A stretch of DNA of 64,000 bases from the NCBI GenBank assembly GCA_016787645.1, contig JAEUUF010000002.1:372001-436000 (forward strand), given 5' to 3'. The notes under the pieces were generated by a model that was not told where the DNA came from, ran no database searches, and saw nothing but the letters and a program-made list of their open reading frames with translations. The DNA is from Cyclobacteriaceae bacterium (GTDB lineage: Bacteria > Bacteroidota > Bacteroidia > Cytophagales > Cyclobacteriaceae). This document shows, in pieces, positions 26,194 through 36,441 of the stretch. Made by a program: the position numbers and the translations under genes. Position 1 is the first letter of the stretch. Each line of letters opens with the position of its first letter.

Positions 26194-27921
26194 ATGAGTT
26201 CTGCAACTATCCCGCAACGCCCGCCTCGAAAATTCCTGACGGAGAATTTTACTGTTACCAACTGGGACGACCTAAAACCTTATTTTGACAAGCTTCTTGC
26301 GCGCAACATTAATTCCGCAGAGGAGCTCCGCCAGTGGTTCATGGATCGCAGCGAATTGGAATCGGCGATCAGCGAAGATTTGGGTTGGCGCTACATTAAA
26401 ATGACCTGCTATACGGAAGACAAGGCGCTGCTGGAGAAGTACCAGGACTTTGTGGAGAATATCCAGCCGAAGATGGCGCCTGTTTCCGACCAGCTCAACC
26501 GCAAGGCGGCCGAGTCACCTTTTCTTGGAGCGCTGTCACGGGAGCCAGGGTACTCCATTCTCATCCGCAACCTGAAAAAGGACATCGAGATCTTCCGGGA
26601 GGAAAACGTACCGCTCTTTACCGAGATCAATCTTGAATCACACAAGTACGCCCAGCTCAACGGGGCAATGACGATTTCCTGGAAAGGGCAGGAACTGACC
26701 ATGCAACAAGCGTCTGTGCTGCTCCAGGAGACGGACCGCGCTGTGCGTGAAGAAGCCTACAAACTGATCACGACCCGCCGGTTGAAAGACAAGGAGGAAC
26801 TGGATGTACTCTATACCCGCCTCATTGGACTCCGGCACAAGGTGGCCATCAACGCCGGATTCCCGAACTTCCGCGATTACATGTTCAAATCCTATGGGCG
26901 TTTTGATTACACGCCCAAGGACTGCTTTGATTTCCATGAGTCCATTTCTTCGGAGGTAGTGCCGCTGTTGGAAGAGCTTGCTGAGAACCGCAAGGCGCAG
27001 ATGAAGCTCGATTCGTTGCGGCCGTGGGATAAAGCGGTGGATGCTGAGGGAAGACCTCCGCTGAAAGCATTTACCGGTGGCAAGGACCTGACTGCCAAGG
27101 GCATCGAGGCGTTCCGCAGGCTGGACCCCTTTCTTGGCAGTTGCCTCACGACCATGGAAGCCATGGGACACCTGGATTTGGAGTCGCGCAAAGGCAAGGC
27201 GCCCGGCGGTTACAACTATCCATTAGCCGAAATCGGCATTCCGTTCATTTTCATGAACGCCACCTCCACCATGCGCGACATGACCACGCTCATGCACGAG
27301 GGTGGGCATGCCGTCCATAACTTTCTGACGAAGGATCTTCCGCTTTCCGATTTCAAGAGTCCCCCGATGGAAGTGGCCGAACTGGCATCAATGGCCATGG
27401 AACTTCTTTCGATGGATCATTGGGATGTATTCTTCCCGGATCCAAAGGAACTCACCCGTGCACGACAGGATCAACTGGAGGATATTATTGAGACTCTTCC
27501 CTGGGTAGCGACGATCGACAAATTCCAGCATTGGATATACGAGCACCCGACCCATTCACCTGAGCAGCGCAAGCGGCAGTGGAACATTGTTTACCAGGAA
27601 TTTGCCGACACGGTAACCGACTGGTCGGGATTTGAAGAGGCACGGGATTACCTGTGGCAAAAACAACTGCACCTCTACGAAGTGCCTTTTTACTATATTG
27701 AATATGGGATGGCACAATTAGGGGCGATTGCTTTGTGGCGCAACTTCAGAAAGAACAAAACAGAAGGCCTTGAAGGATATCAGCGCGCATTACGCCTGGG
27801 CAACCTGAAAACCATCCCGGAAATCTATTCGGCTGCCGGCATCAAGTTTGATTTCAGCAAAGACTACATCCGAGAGCTGATGAACTTTGTGCGTGAGGAG
27901 ATGGGAAGAATTGGTCGCTAG
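26194..27921 (+). CDS. M3 family oligoendopeptidase (PepF/thimet type)
   Basis: A 575-residue zinc metallopeptidase, cytosolic by the absence of a signal peptide, that cleaves oligopeptides. The zinc site is HEGGH at 368-372, followed by the family's third ligand Glu in MEVAELASMAMELLS about 25 residues on. N-terminal helices resemble the PepF_N lobe. The start at 26194 follows a TATATTTG box; an upstream in-frame Met at 26158 overlaps that box and is rejected. A terminator hairpin follows the gene. Length agrees with the family (about 570-600). Confidence 0.92.
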   Translation: MSSATIPQRPPRKFLTENFTVTNWDDLKPYFDKLLARNINSAEELRQWFMDRSELESAISEDLGWRYIKMTCYTEDKALLEKYQDFVENIQPKMAPVSDQLNRKAAESPFLGALSREPGYSILIRNLKKDIEIFREENVPLFTEINLESHKYAQLNGAMTISWKGQELTMQQASVLLQETDRAVREEAYKLITTRRLKDKEELDVLYTRLIGLRHKVAINAGFPNFRDYMFKSYGRFDYTPKDCFDFHESISSEVVPLLEELAENRKAQMKLDSLRPWDKAVDAEGRPPLKAFTGGKDLTAKGIEAFRRLDPFLGSCLTTMEAMGHLDLESRKGKAPGGYNYPLAEIGIPFIFMNATSTMRDMTTLMHEGGHAVHNFLTKDLPLSDFKSPPMEVAELASMAMELLSMDHWDVFFPDPKELTRARQDQLEDIIETLPWVATIDKFQHWIYEHPTHSPEQRKRQWNIVYQEFADTVTDWSGFEEARDYLWQKQLHLYEVPFYYIEYGMAQLGAIALWRNFRKNKTEGLEGYQRALRLGNLKTIPEIYSAAGIKFDFSKDYIRELMNFVREEMGRIGR

Positions 27922-27939
27922 GAACTTGACTTGATGTGA

Positions 27940-27964
27940 AGTGCGGTGGTGAGCCGCATTTTTT
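27940..27964 (+). terminator. terminator of the oligoendopeptidase gene
   Basis: Stem TGCGG / CCGCA, extended by one G-T wobble and one A-T pair, with a 7-base loop and a run of six T. The short stem makes it a moderate terminator. Confidence 0.65.
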
Positions 27965-27978
27965 CATTTTATTATCCC

Positions 27979-28422
27979 TTAGCAAGTGTGGTCATAGATT
28001 GCCACCCAGGATCCCTTGATTTTCTTGAAGATCAACGTGAATACTCCTTCCAGGGTGCTGCCCACACGTGTTACCTGGTACTTACCCTGCACTACAAAGT
28101 GGGTTTCGTTCATTGGGGTGACCGAAATGATCTCGAAGTGTAATGTGCCCATCGAGGCTCTGTCGGGGTAGCCTTCCTTATACCCTTCAAGCGTCTCTTT
28201 CCAGCCATGGTCAAACCCGCGCTTGCTCACAAATTGGAGCGAGTCTGAATTCCAGTACGAGGCCATGAATGCTTCCAGGTCGCCGTTGTTCCAGGCAATC
28301 TGGCTCGCCTCAATAACGGCGCGGACTGCCGCTTCTTCCTTCTTGACGTCATACGCAGGCTTTGGTTTTTCACAGCCGGTCATTACGATCACCAGCGCAA
28401 CGAGAGACAGGAGTGATTTCAT
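27979..28422 (-). CDS. DUF4440 / SnoaL-like lipoprotein
   Basis: A 147-residue lipoprotein: lipobox VMTGC with Cys at 17, then one NTF2-like domain (AAVRAVIEASQIAWNNGDLEAFMASYW, then a beta sheet ending IKGSWVAIYDHT). This fold is used by many small-molecule-binding or enzyme proteins and gives no precise function. It converges with the oligoendopeptidase gene and is divergent from the YfhO gene. Confidence 0.85.
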   Translation of the reverse strand: MKSLLSLVALVIVMTGCEKPKPAYDVKKEEAAVRAVIEASQIAWNNGDLEAFMASYWNSDSLQFVSKRGFDHGWKETLEGYKEGYPDRASMGTLHFEIISVTPMNETHFVVQGKYQVTRVGSTLEGVFTLIFKKIKGSWVAIYDHTC

Positions 28423-28532
28423 GGCGAAAGGATTGGCGCGGGTGAAGATACGAAATCCGGTGAAGCATGGGAGGAAAATTGGAGTCCGCCAACCGGCGAC
28501 TTTTTCACTATTTTGCAGACCAATTCAATTCC

Positions 28533-30962
28533 ATGAAACTCAACTTCTCCAAAGACATTCTGCCGCATGCACTGGCTGTGTTCCTGTTTCTGCTGGTAAC
28601 TGTAGTTTTTTTCAGTCCAATCTTTTTTGAGAACAAGACCCTCAGCCAACACGATATCCAGCAGTACATGGGTTCCAGCAAGACGCTGCGTGACTATCGG
28701 GAGGCGACCGGGGAAGAAGGACTTTGGGCGGGGGCCATGTTCAGTGGCATGCCTGCCTACCTGGTCAACGTGCAATGGAGCGATGGTGTGGTCATCGGCA
28801 TGAAGAAAGTGATGTCCCTGTTTCTTCCTCACCCGGTATCCAACATCTTCCTGGCTTTTGTTTGCTACTATATCCTCTTGCTAGTGTTCCGGGTTCGGCC
28901 TTACCTGGCCATGGCTGGTGCCCTGGCATTTGGGCTTTCATCGTTTATGATCGTTGGACTCATGGCTGGTCACAACGCGCGGATCGGAGCGATTGCGTTC
29001 ATGCCATTGGTGATGGCGGGGATTCACCTGGCGTTTTCGGGTAAGCGTATGGCGGGATTTGCCGTGACCGCCCTGGGGATGGCATTCCACCTTCGCGAGA
29101 ATCACCTGCAGATGACGTACTACCTGATGATCATTGTGGCGGGTTATGGGTTGATGCAACTGTTCCTGGCGGCGCGGGAGAAACAACTGGCCGACTTCTT
29201 CAAGAATATTGGCATCCTTGTCCCGGCAGTTTTGATCGCTGCCGGCACTTTCTTTGGTCAGTTCTGGGCCATCACCGAGTACAGCCGGTTTTCGATTCGC
29301 GGCCCTTCGGAACTGGCCGCTCCCAAATCGGCCGACGCCAATGGACTGAACAAGTCGTATGCCTTTGAATTCAGCAACGCCATCGATGAACCGTTTACAC
29401 TCCTGATTCCTGATTACTATGGAGGTGCGAGTTCAACTTACTTGTACCAGGACGAGAAAAGTGAGTCCTACAGGGCACTCGTCAACTCGGGCAGCAATGA
29501 GACGGCCAACCAGCTAGCCCCCTACACGTCGGCTTATTGGGGACCTCAGCGGATGTCAGCGCCCTACTATGCCGGCGCGATCATGTGCTTTCTCTTTGTC
29601 ATTGGAGTTCTTTTTGCCGAACGGAAGTACAGAGTATGGCTGGTAGGTGTTGCCGTGGTGGGCATTCTCTTGAGCTGGGGTAATCACTTTGCTACGCTTA
29701 ATTACTTTCTCTTTGATTACTTCCCGGGGTACAACAAATTCCGGTCAGTCACCTTTGCGATTATTCTCACGTTGTTTTCGCTCCCGCTATTGGGAATGAT
29801 GGGTGTCGAGCAGTTGTTGGGACTCGAATGGAGTAAGACTGTACAAAAGAGATTTATGTGGGCACTCGTTATTCCGGGCATCTGCTTGTTGCTGGCGGTA
29901 ACCGGCGGGTCCGGTTCATTCCTCAGAGAAGGGGAGGGTGATCTTCCTGCGTGGTTCCGCACGGCCTTACGCAATGACCGGATGGCCTTATTGCAAAGTG
30001 ATGCGTGGCGCTCGTTCTGGTTTGCCACGATTGCCTGCGGTGTTCTGTTTGCCACTGCCCGCGGTTGGATCAAACCCTATATCCTCGCGATTTCCATCCT
30101 TGTGCTGACACTCCTCGATATGACGCTGGTGGATAAGCGGTACTTATCCAAAGACAACTTCCAGCGCAAGCGCCCGGCCGCGTATGCATTGACCAGTGCG
30201 AGCCAGGCCATCCTTCAGGATCCAACTTACTACCGGGTTTATGATATGCAGGGTTCGATGAACGATGCCTCCGCCTCTTATTATCATTACTCCATCGGGG
30301 GTTACCATGGAGCGAAGCTGAGACGTTACCAGGATCTGTATGATTCCTGCATTTCAAAGGAGACCCGTGAGATGATTGGTGACCTGCAGAAAGGCTCGGC
30401 GGATTTTAGAAACTACGGTGTACTGAACATGCTCAATGTGAAATACATCATGTATGGCGGTGATGCAGGCAATGTAATTCCGAACAACCAGGCCAACGGC
30501 CCGGCGTGGTTTGTACGCGAAGTAAAAGCAGTCGGCAGTCCCGCGGAAGAGTTGAATGCGGTGGAGGAAGTAAATACGCACCAGGTGGCGGTGATCGACC
30601 AATCTAAATTCAAACTACAGGCTGAGGTTAAGTACGATTCTGCCGCAACCGTGAAGTTGGTTGAGCAAAAGCCATCCCTCATGAAATATGAAGCGACATC
30701 TTCTACCGGTGGTCTGGTTGTCTTCTCAGAGATCTACTACCCGAAAGGGTGGCATGCTTTTGTCGATGGTAAGGAAGTACCCTTGCTCCGCGTCGACTAT
30801 GTCCTTCGTGCCGTTGAAGTACCGGCCGGCAACGTCAAGATTGAAATGCGCTTTGAGCCGAAGCCTTATGTAGTCGGGAACAAGATTACAATGGCTTCCT
30901 CCTGGATATTGCTCCTGGTTGTCTTGGGAAGCCTCGGCTTTGCTGTTACCAGGAAGGAGTGA
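28533..30962 (+). CDS. YfhO family membrane protein
   Basis: An 809-residue protein with about 12-14 membrane helices in the first 560 residues and a C-terminal soluble beta domain (from about 590, ending in a last helix KITMASSWILLLVVLGSLGFAV). It matches the YfhO family, large GT-C-like membrane proteins that in Firmicutes take part in glycosylation of lipoteichoic acid; in Bacteroidota the role is unknown. The early segment NKTLSQHDIQQYMGSSK is typical. The ATG at 28533 is chosen because the membrane segment starts right after it; the earlier in-frame Met overlaps the divergent lipoprotein's leader. Confidence 0.88.
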   Translation: MKLNFSKDILPHALAVFLFLLVTVVFFSPIFFENKTLSQHDIQQYMGSSKTLRDYREATGEEGLWAGAMFSGMPAYLVNVQWSDGVVIGMKKVMSLFLPHPVSNIFLAFVCYYILLLVFRVRPYLAMAGALAFGLSSFMIVGLMAGHNARIGAIAFMPLVMAGIHLAFSGKRMAGFAVTALGMAFHLRENHLQMTYYLMIIVAGYGLMQLFLAAREKQLADFFKNIGILVPAVLIAAGTFFGQFWAITEYSRFSIRGPSELAAPKSADANGLNKSYAFEFSNAIDEPFTLLIPDYYGGASSTYLYQDEKSESYRALVNSGSNETANQLAPYTSAYWGPQRMSAPYYAGAIMCFLFVIGVLFAERKYRVWLVGVAVVGILLSWGNHFATLNYFLFDYFPGYNKFRSVTFAIILTLFSLPLLGMMGVEQLLGLEWSKTVQKRFMWALVIPGICLLLAVTGGSGSFLREGEGDLPAWFRTALRNDRMALLQSDAWRSFWFATIACGVLFATARGWIKPYILAISILVLTLLDMTLVDKRYLSKDNFQRKRPAAYALTSASQAILQDPTYYRVYDMQGSMNDASASYYHYSIGGYHGAKLRRYQDLYDSCISKETREMIGDLQKGSADFRNYGVLNMLNVKYIMYGGDAGNVIPNNQANGPAWFVREVKAVGSPAEELNAVEEVNTHQVAVIDQSKFKLQAEVKYDSAATVKLVEQKPSLMKYEATSSTGGLVVFSEIYYPKGWHAFVDGKEVPLLRVDYVLRAVEVPAGNVKIEMRFEPKPYVVGNKITMASSWILLLVVLGSLGFAVTRKE

Positions 30963-30976
30963 CCTAACCCTAGTCC

Positions 30977-33445
30977 CTACTCATCCTTCAGTACATCCAC
31001 CGGGTTGGTCAAAGCGGCTCTTACCGAGTGATAGGAGGTAATGGAGAAGGCAATGGCCAGGGTTGCCAGTCCGACGACGACGAATAGCCAGGGCGAGGGT
31101 GCAATCCGGTAGGCGAAAGTGCCCAGCCACTGATCCATCATCCACCACGAGAGCGGTGCGCCGATGAAGAACGCGGCGATGATCAGCAAGGCATAGCTTC
31201 GCGAGATCAGGGTCAGTATGTTCCAGGTGCTGGCGCCGGAAATCTTCCGGATACCGATTTCTTTTGTTCGGAGTTCGAGAGAATAAACAATCATTCCCAG
31301 TAGTCCCAGGCTGGCGATAAGGATGGCCAGGCACGCCATCACCGTCAGCGCTTTTCCGAATTGCTGTTCTGTTTTGAATGCCTTGGAGAAGTTTTCGTCC
31401 ATGAATTGATATTCGAATGGTGACTCCCCGGCATGGATCTTCCAAATTTTCTTCAATTCTTCCAGTGTAGATTGCCATTGATTGGCATCCTGTGCCCGCA
31501 CCCGCAGGCCGATGAATTCCTTGGAACCGTCGCCGACCACCCGGGCACTCTTCACGTGGAAAAGTCCCATGGGTTCAATATCAGTTTGCAGCGGCCAGTA
31601 GTTGAAATCAGCGACCACGCCGATTACTTCAAATGAGGATTGGTCATATTCAATCTTCTTGCCAATGACCGATTCATCCAACGTCCAGCCAATTCGGTTC
31701 ACGGCTGTCTCGTTGATAATGACGCGCCCAGTATCGGCCGGGGTATCTACTGAAAAATTGCGACCGTACTTCAGGGTAACCCCCAGGGTGGGAATAAAAT
31801 GTTCGTCGGTTGTGGTAAAGTTCAGAGGGAAGGTCTTGTTGTTCATCCCGGTTGCGGAGAAGCTGTCACCGCCCCAGATGTACGGTGGCAGGGAAGTGGC
31901 CCGGGTGGCATCCTGAATCCCGGAGAGATTCCGGGCAGCAGCGGCCAGCGCCTCACGTCCTTTGACGATCTCCACATTGTTGAGCACGAGCAGATTTTCC
32001 TTTTGAAAGCCCAGGTCCTTTTCAGACATGAAATTCAGTTGCTTGTAAACGATGACCGTGCAAAGGATCAGGACAATGGAGGCACTGAATTGAAAAATAA
32101 CCAGGCCGTTGCGGAATGCTTTGCCTTCCTGGCCCGATTTCAGTTTCCCTTTGATCGCTTCCACGGGGTTGAACGACGTCAGGAAAAGGGCGGGATAGGC
32201 TCCGGACAGAATGGCCATCAGGAGCATGAGGGCCCCCAGCGCGGCCAGTAACGATGGGTCACTGAGGGGCTGAAAGGTCAGCGTCTGGCCACTGATCGAA
32301 TTGAACTGGGGCAGGAACATTTGTGCCAGTGCTATTCCTGCGATGAGCCCGAGGAAGCAAAAGACGAAGGCCTCCATGAAATACTGGATGGTCAGGTCGC
32401 GACGACCAATACCCAGGATCTTTCGGATACTGGCTTCCTTCATCCGCCGCATGAACTGCGCCGTGGACAGGTTCATGAAGTTGACGCACGAGAGCAGGAT
32501 GATGAAGAGAGCACAACCGATCAATGAATAAACAATGGTGATATTGCCGGAAACACTTACCCGGTTGTAGACGGTCTCATTCGGGAGGTGAATGCCCGTG
32601 AGTGGCTGAAGAAATAACTCCCACTTCTTTCCGGACTTGATGTATTCGTCATAGGTGATGTTCATCGCGCGCCGAAGTGTCTGGTCTGCATATTTTCGCG
32701 GGATGGCCGCCAGCTTGATTTTTGTGTTGTCGATGTTCGTGCCTTCCTGGAAGCGGACATAAGTTTCCAGTTGTGTCCATACCCAACTCCATGACATTCG
32801 GTTGATCACCGGAAAACTGTTCATGGAAAGCAGCATATCGAAGTCGATATAGGTATTATTCGGACGATCCGTCACCACACCGGTGATTTCGTAATCCTGC
32901 TGCTCGTCAGCGGTTCCTACTTTCAGTCGTTTCCCCACAGGATCTTCGTCCCCGAAATATTTACGGGCCATGGTTTCCGAGATCACCATGGTCTGGGCTT
33001 CACGCAAGGCAGTGGCCGGGTCACCCTTGACGAGCGGGAAGTTGAACATGCGGAAGAAATTGGAGTCGGCGACAACTACTTTGGGCTCAACAAAAGAAGC
33101 CACGTGACCGAACCCGTCGTCATGGGTGACGATCAGGTCGCCCCGGGTGTGGAGCCTGCTGATGAGTTCTATTTCGGGCAGTTCCTCTTTCAGGGCGAAG
33201 GCGACCCCGGGTCCGGTCGAACCGAATTGATGGTTGTCTTTCTCCGCCCAGATGAAAGTCTGGTTGACACGGTAGATACGTTCCGCATTGTGATGAAAGC
33301 GGTCGTAGCTCATTTCGTGCCTCACGTAAAGATAAATCAGCAACGTGCTGGCAACACTCACAGAGAGTCCGAGCAGGTTGATCGTGGAGAACAGCTTTTG
33401 CCTCCGAAGATTGCGGAGGAAGAGGAGGGTGAAGTTTCTGAGCAT
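30977..33445 (-). CDS. FtsX-type ABC transporter permease (MacB-like, duplicated)
   Basis: An 822-residue permease with two MacB periplasmic core / FtsX units. The first unit has a helix at 20-40, a periplasmic domain to about 280 and three helices to about 430; the second unit repeats this, and the last three helices occupy about 700-815. Such giant permeases are abundant in Bacteroidota and work with a LolD-like ATPase to move lipoproteins, peptides or drugs, or to signal; no ATPase gene is next to this one (an ATPase lies at 45489, too far to assume pairing). It is divergent from galK. Confidence 0.88.
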   Translation of the reverse strand: MLRNFTLLFLRNLRRQKLFSTINLLGLSVSVASTLLIYLYVRHEMSYDRFHHNAERIYRVNQTFIWAEKDNHQFGSTGPGVAFALKEELPEIELISRLHTRGDLIVTHDDGFGHVASFVEPKVVVADSNFFRMFNFPLVKGDPATALREAQTMVISETMARKYFGDEDPVGKRLKVGTADEQQDYEITGVVTDRPNNTYIDFDMLLSMNSFPVINRMSWSWVWTQLETYVRFQEGTNIDNTKIKLAAIPRKYADQTLRRAMNITYDEYIKSGKKWELFLQPLTGIHLPNETVYNRVSVSGNITIVYSLIGCALFIILLSCVNFMNLSTAQFMRRMKEASIRKILGIGRRDLTIQYFMEAFVFCFLGLIAGIALAQMFLPQFNSISGQTLTFQPLSDPSLLAALGALMLLMAILSGAYPALFLTSFNPVEAIKGKLKSGQEGKAFRNGLVIFQFSASIVLILCTVIVYKQLNFMSEKDLGFQKENLLVLNNVEIVKGREALAAAARNLSGIQDATRATSLPPYIWGGDSFSATGMNNKTFPLNFTTTDEHFIPTLGVTLKYGRNFSVDTPADTGRVIINETAVNRIGWTLDESVIGKKIEYDQSSFEVIGVVADFNYWPLQTDIEPMGLFHVKSARVVGDGSKEFIGLRVRAQDANQWQSTLEELKKIWKIHAGESPFEYQFMDENFSKAFKTEQQFGKALTVMACLAILIASLGLLGMIVYSLELRTKEIGIRKISGASTWNILTLISRSYALLIIAAFFIGAPLSWWMMDQWLGTFAYRIAPSPWLFVVVGLATLAIAFSITSYHSVRAALTNPVDVLKDE

Positions 33446-33574
33446 CCCCTAAGTTGGCAAAGGGTGTACCAACTTCGCATTGTGGCTAATCAGGGTCTAT
33501 TCCAATACAGGTTGTTCATTAATGAATGAAGGTGTTCGTTTTTGGTCAGTCCCGTAATCTTGCTAAACTTGTGA

Positions 33575-34735
33575 ATGACAGACCTGGCCACCACACTTCA
33601 TTCGGAGTTTCGTTCCCGCTTCCCTGGAACGCCACTGCTGGTGATGGCCCCTGGAAGAATCAACCTGATTGGCGAGCACGTAGATTACAACCTGGGCTTC
33701 GTACTCCCGGGAGCCATCGACAAGCATTTCATTTTTGCCATCGCGGCGAACAACACCGATCGTTGTCGGGTGTACTCATCGGATTTCCGGGAATCATCCG
33801 AATTCGATCTCACTGCCTTGGTGGCCGGACCACACTGGGTCAATTACTTCATGGGCGTGGCGGAGGGTTTTCGCAGGAAGGGCAAGACCGTTCATGGCTT
33901 TGATTGTGTTTTTGGGGGTACCATACCTGCAGGTGCCGGGTTGTCGTCTTCTGCGGCGCTTTGCTGCGGCCTGGGGACTGCCTTGAATGAATTATTCGAA
34001 GCGGGCCTCTCTAAAATTGAACTGGCACTCATTGCCCAGTTCTCGGAGCATGAATTTGCCGGCGTCAAGTGTGGTCTCATGGACCAGTATGCGTCCTTGT
34101 TTGGCGAGCGCGACAGCCTGCTGTTGCTCGATTGCCGTTCCAATACGCATGAAGCAGTTCCCTTTCCCTCCAGTCAATGCACGATTATTCTGGCCGATAC
34201 CCGTGTAAAGCATTCTTTGGCGTCTTCCGCCTACAATGACCGGCGCGCGGCGTGTGAAGAAGGGGCAGCAAAGCTGGCCACTTTGTTCCCCGCGGTCACC
34301 AGCCTCAGGGATGTCACACTGGACCAATTGGAAAAAGGCAAGTCGCTGCTGCGGCAAGAGGTCTTTACCCGATGTCATTACATCGTCACTGAGATGGAAC
34401 GCACCCAGCAAGCAGCACAGGCATTGAAGTCTGGTGACCTCGCGCGAGTGGGCAAGTTGATGTTCCAGACACACGAAGGACTAAGGTCAGAATACGAGGT
34501 TAGTTGCCCGGAGCTCGATGTGTTGGCATCCGCGGCAGCGAAGCATCCCGAATGGGTGATCGGTGCCCGCATGATGGGCGGTGGATTTGGGGGATGTACG
34601 ATCAACCTCATCCGGCCTGGCTCGGAGGAATCCTTCAAGGCATTGGTATCGAAAGAATATTTTACTTCCTTTAGGCATGCCCCCGAGTTTCACACGGTGG
34701 CGTTGGCACAAGGCACTCACCGGATGAACCGCTAA
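33575..34735 (+). CDS. galK: galactokinase
   Basis: A 386-residue GHMP kinase that phosphorylates galactose at C1, first step of the Leloir pathway. Signature motifs in order: GRINLIGEHVDYN at about 27-39 (galactokinase motif 1), the ATP-binding GTIPAGAGLSSSAAL at about 113-128, and MGGGFGGCTINL near 330 (motif 3). Length is right (about 385). It is followed 13 bases later by a sodium-solute symporter, which presumably imports galactose; galT and galE are not in this window. Confidence 0.95.
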   Translation: MTDLATTLHSEFRSRFPGTPLLVMAPGRINLIGEHVDYNLGFVLPGAIDKHFIFAIAANNTDRCRVYSSDFRESSEFDLTALVAGPHWVNYFMGVAEGFRRKGKTVHGFDCVFGGTIPAGAGLSSSAALCCGLGTALNELFEAGLSKIELALIAQFSEHEFAGVKCGLMDQYASLFGERDSLLLLDCRSNTHEAVPFPSSQCTIILADTRVKHSLASSAYNDRRAACEEGAAKLATLFPAVTSLRDVTLDQLEKGKSLLRQEVFTRCHYIVTEMERTQQAAQALKSGDLARVGKLMFQTHEGLRSEYEVSCPELDVLASAAAKHPEWVIGARMMGGGFGGCTINLIRPGSEESFKALVSKEYFTSFRHAPEFHTVALAQGTHRMNR

Positions 34736-34748
34736 TCAATCCCCTCGC

Positions 34749-36416
34749 ATGCAATTCCTCGACTACCTCGTTTTTGTCACCTACTTCGTTATTGTCGCTT
34801 CCTATGGATACTGGATTTATCATCAGAAAAGAAAGACGGAGCTGGATTCCAAGGCTTTCTTCCTGGCGGAAGGATCGCTGACCTGGTGGGCGATCGGTGC
34901 CTCACTCATTGCTTCCAATATTTCCGCCGAACAATTCATCGGCATGAGCGGTGAAGGCTTCTTTGTGGGCATTGCGATTTCATGTTATGAATGGATCGCC
35001 GCCGTTTCCCTCATCATCATCGCGGTCTACTTCATGCCCGTGTACCTGAAGAACCACATTTACACCATGCCGCAGTTTCTCACCCGGCGGTACAATGAAA
35101 CGGCGGCGCTGATCATGGCCGTGTTCTGGTTGTTCCTGTACGTTGTAGTGAACTTGACCTCTATCCTCTACCTGGGATCGGTAGCCATTAATGGGTTGGT
35201 CGGTGGTGAGTCGCTGCACACTATTCTCCTGGGACTTGCTTTCTTCGCCCTCATTATTACGCTGGGAGGGATGAAAGTCATTGGATACACCGATGTCATC
35301 CAGGTGGCGGTGCTGATCATTGGTGGTCTAGCCACGACTTACCTTGCCCTCGATATTGTTGCGCACAGTTACGGTGCGGATGGAGCCATCGCCGGTTTCA
35401 AGATGTTGATGGATAAAGCCCCGGATCATTTTCACATGATCTTCGATAAACCCACGGCAGCAAGTTCCCAGGAAGAAATCAGCAAGTACCTGATCATGCC
35501 CGGCATCCTCATGTATGTGGCGGGGCAATGGATTGTGAACCTCAACTATTGGGGTTGCAATCAATACATCACCCAGCGGGCCTTGGGTGCCGATCTCCAA
35601 ACCGCGCGTACAGGGATTCTCTTTGCCGCTTTTCTGAAACTCCTCATGCCGGTGATCGTGATGTTGCCGGGTATCGCCGCGTTTGTTCTTGCTAAGTCAG
35701 GCAATCTGCCTGATCTCGTCAACAAGGATCACGCGTATTCCGCCATCCTCGGCTTCCTGCCCACCGGGCTCAAAGGATTGTCCGTGGCCGCGTTGACTGC
35801 GGCTATCGTGGCCTCACTTGCAGGCAAAGCCAACAGCATTTCGACAATTTTCACGCTGGACATCTACAAGAAGTACTTCAACAAAGAAGCGAGCGAAGTG
35901 AAGCAGGTGTGGGTCGGTCGTGCCACCGTGGTGGTGGCGATGCTGATCTCCATTTTCTTCACGTGGTCTGACTTCCTTGGAATCGGCGGTGTGGGTGGTT
36001 TTACCTACATCCAGAAGTACACCGGTTTCATCAGCCCTGGTGTCTTTGCCATGTTTATCCTGGGGATGTTCTGGAAGCGCACCACGGGTACTGCGGCTGT
36101 TGCCGGAATCTTTACAGGATTTATCCTTTCGGTGGTATTCAATAACTACGCGCCTACCTGGTTTGGCAATGATACGCTGCTCTACACCGCGTACCCGAAT
36201 GGCCGGGGAGGTTATGAAATTCCCTTCCTGCTTTGCATGGCGTTGTCGTTCTTCTTCACGGTGGCCGTTATGGTGGCCTTGAGCCTGGCCGGACCGAAAG
36301 ACAACCCCAAAGCGTTTGAAATCGACCGGGGAATGTTTAAGATTAACATGTCATCCAGGGTTCTTATCATGGCCATTCTGATGATCCTGGCAGCCCTGTA
36401 CGTGAAGTTCTGGTAG
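34749..36416 (+). CDS. sodium/sugar cotransporter (SSS family, SglT-like)
   Basis: A 555-residue symporter of the sodium:solute symporter family, with about 14 membrane helices. Hallmarks: the unwound first helix segment (WWAIGASLIASNISAEQFIGMSG at about 40-62), the central GGMKVIGYTDVIQ and VAALTAAIVASLAGKANSIST, the last with the conserved SGxxNS-like sodium site. Closest known type is SglT, a Na+/galactose transporter, and the galK gene just upstream supports galactose as substrate (inference). It is 25 bases from the downstream regulator gene. Confidence 0.92.
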   Translation: MQFLDYLVFVTYFVIVASYGYWIYHQKRKTELDSKAFFLAEGSLTWWAIGASLIASNISAEQFIGMSGEGFFVGIAISCYEWIAAVSLIIIAVYFMPVYLKNHIYTMPQFLTRRYNETAALIMAVFWLFLYVVVNLTSILYLGSVAINGLVGGESLHTILLGLAFFALIITLGGMKVIGYTDVIQVAVLIIGGLATTYLALDIVAHSYGADGAIAGFKMLMDKAPDHFHMIFDKPTAASSQEEISKYLIMPGILMYVAGQWIVNLNYWGCNQYITQRALGADLQTARTGILFAAFLKLLMPVIVMLPGIAAFVLAKSGNLPDLVNKDHAYSAILGFLPTGLKGLSVAALTAAIVASLAGKANSISTIFTLDIYKKYFNKEASEVKQVWVGRATVVVAMLISIFFTWSDFLGIGGVGGFTYIQKYTGFISPGVFAMFILGMFWKRTTGTAAVAGIFTGFILSVVFNNYAPTWFGNDTLLYTAYPNGRGGYEIPFLLCMALSFFFTVAVMVALSLAGPKDNPKAFEIDRGMFKINMSSRVLIMAILMILAALYVKFW

Positions 36417-36441
36417 GTAAGGAAGTTTTTCGGTAAGCAGT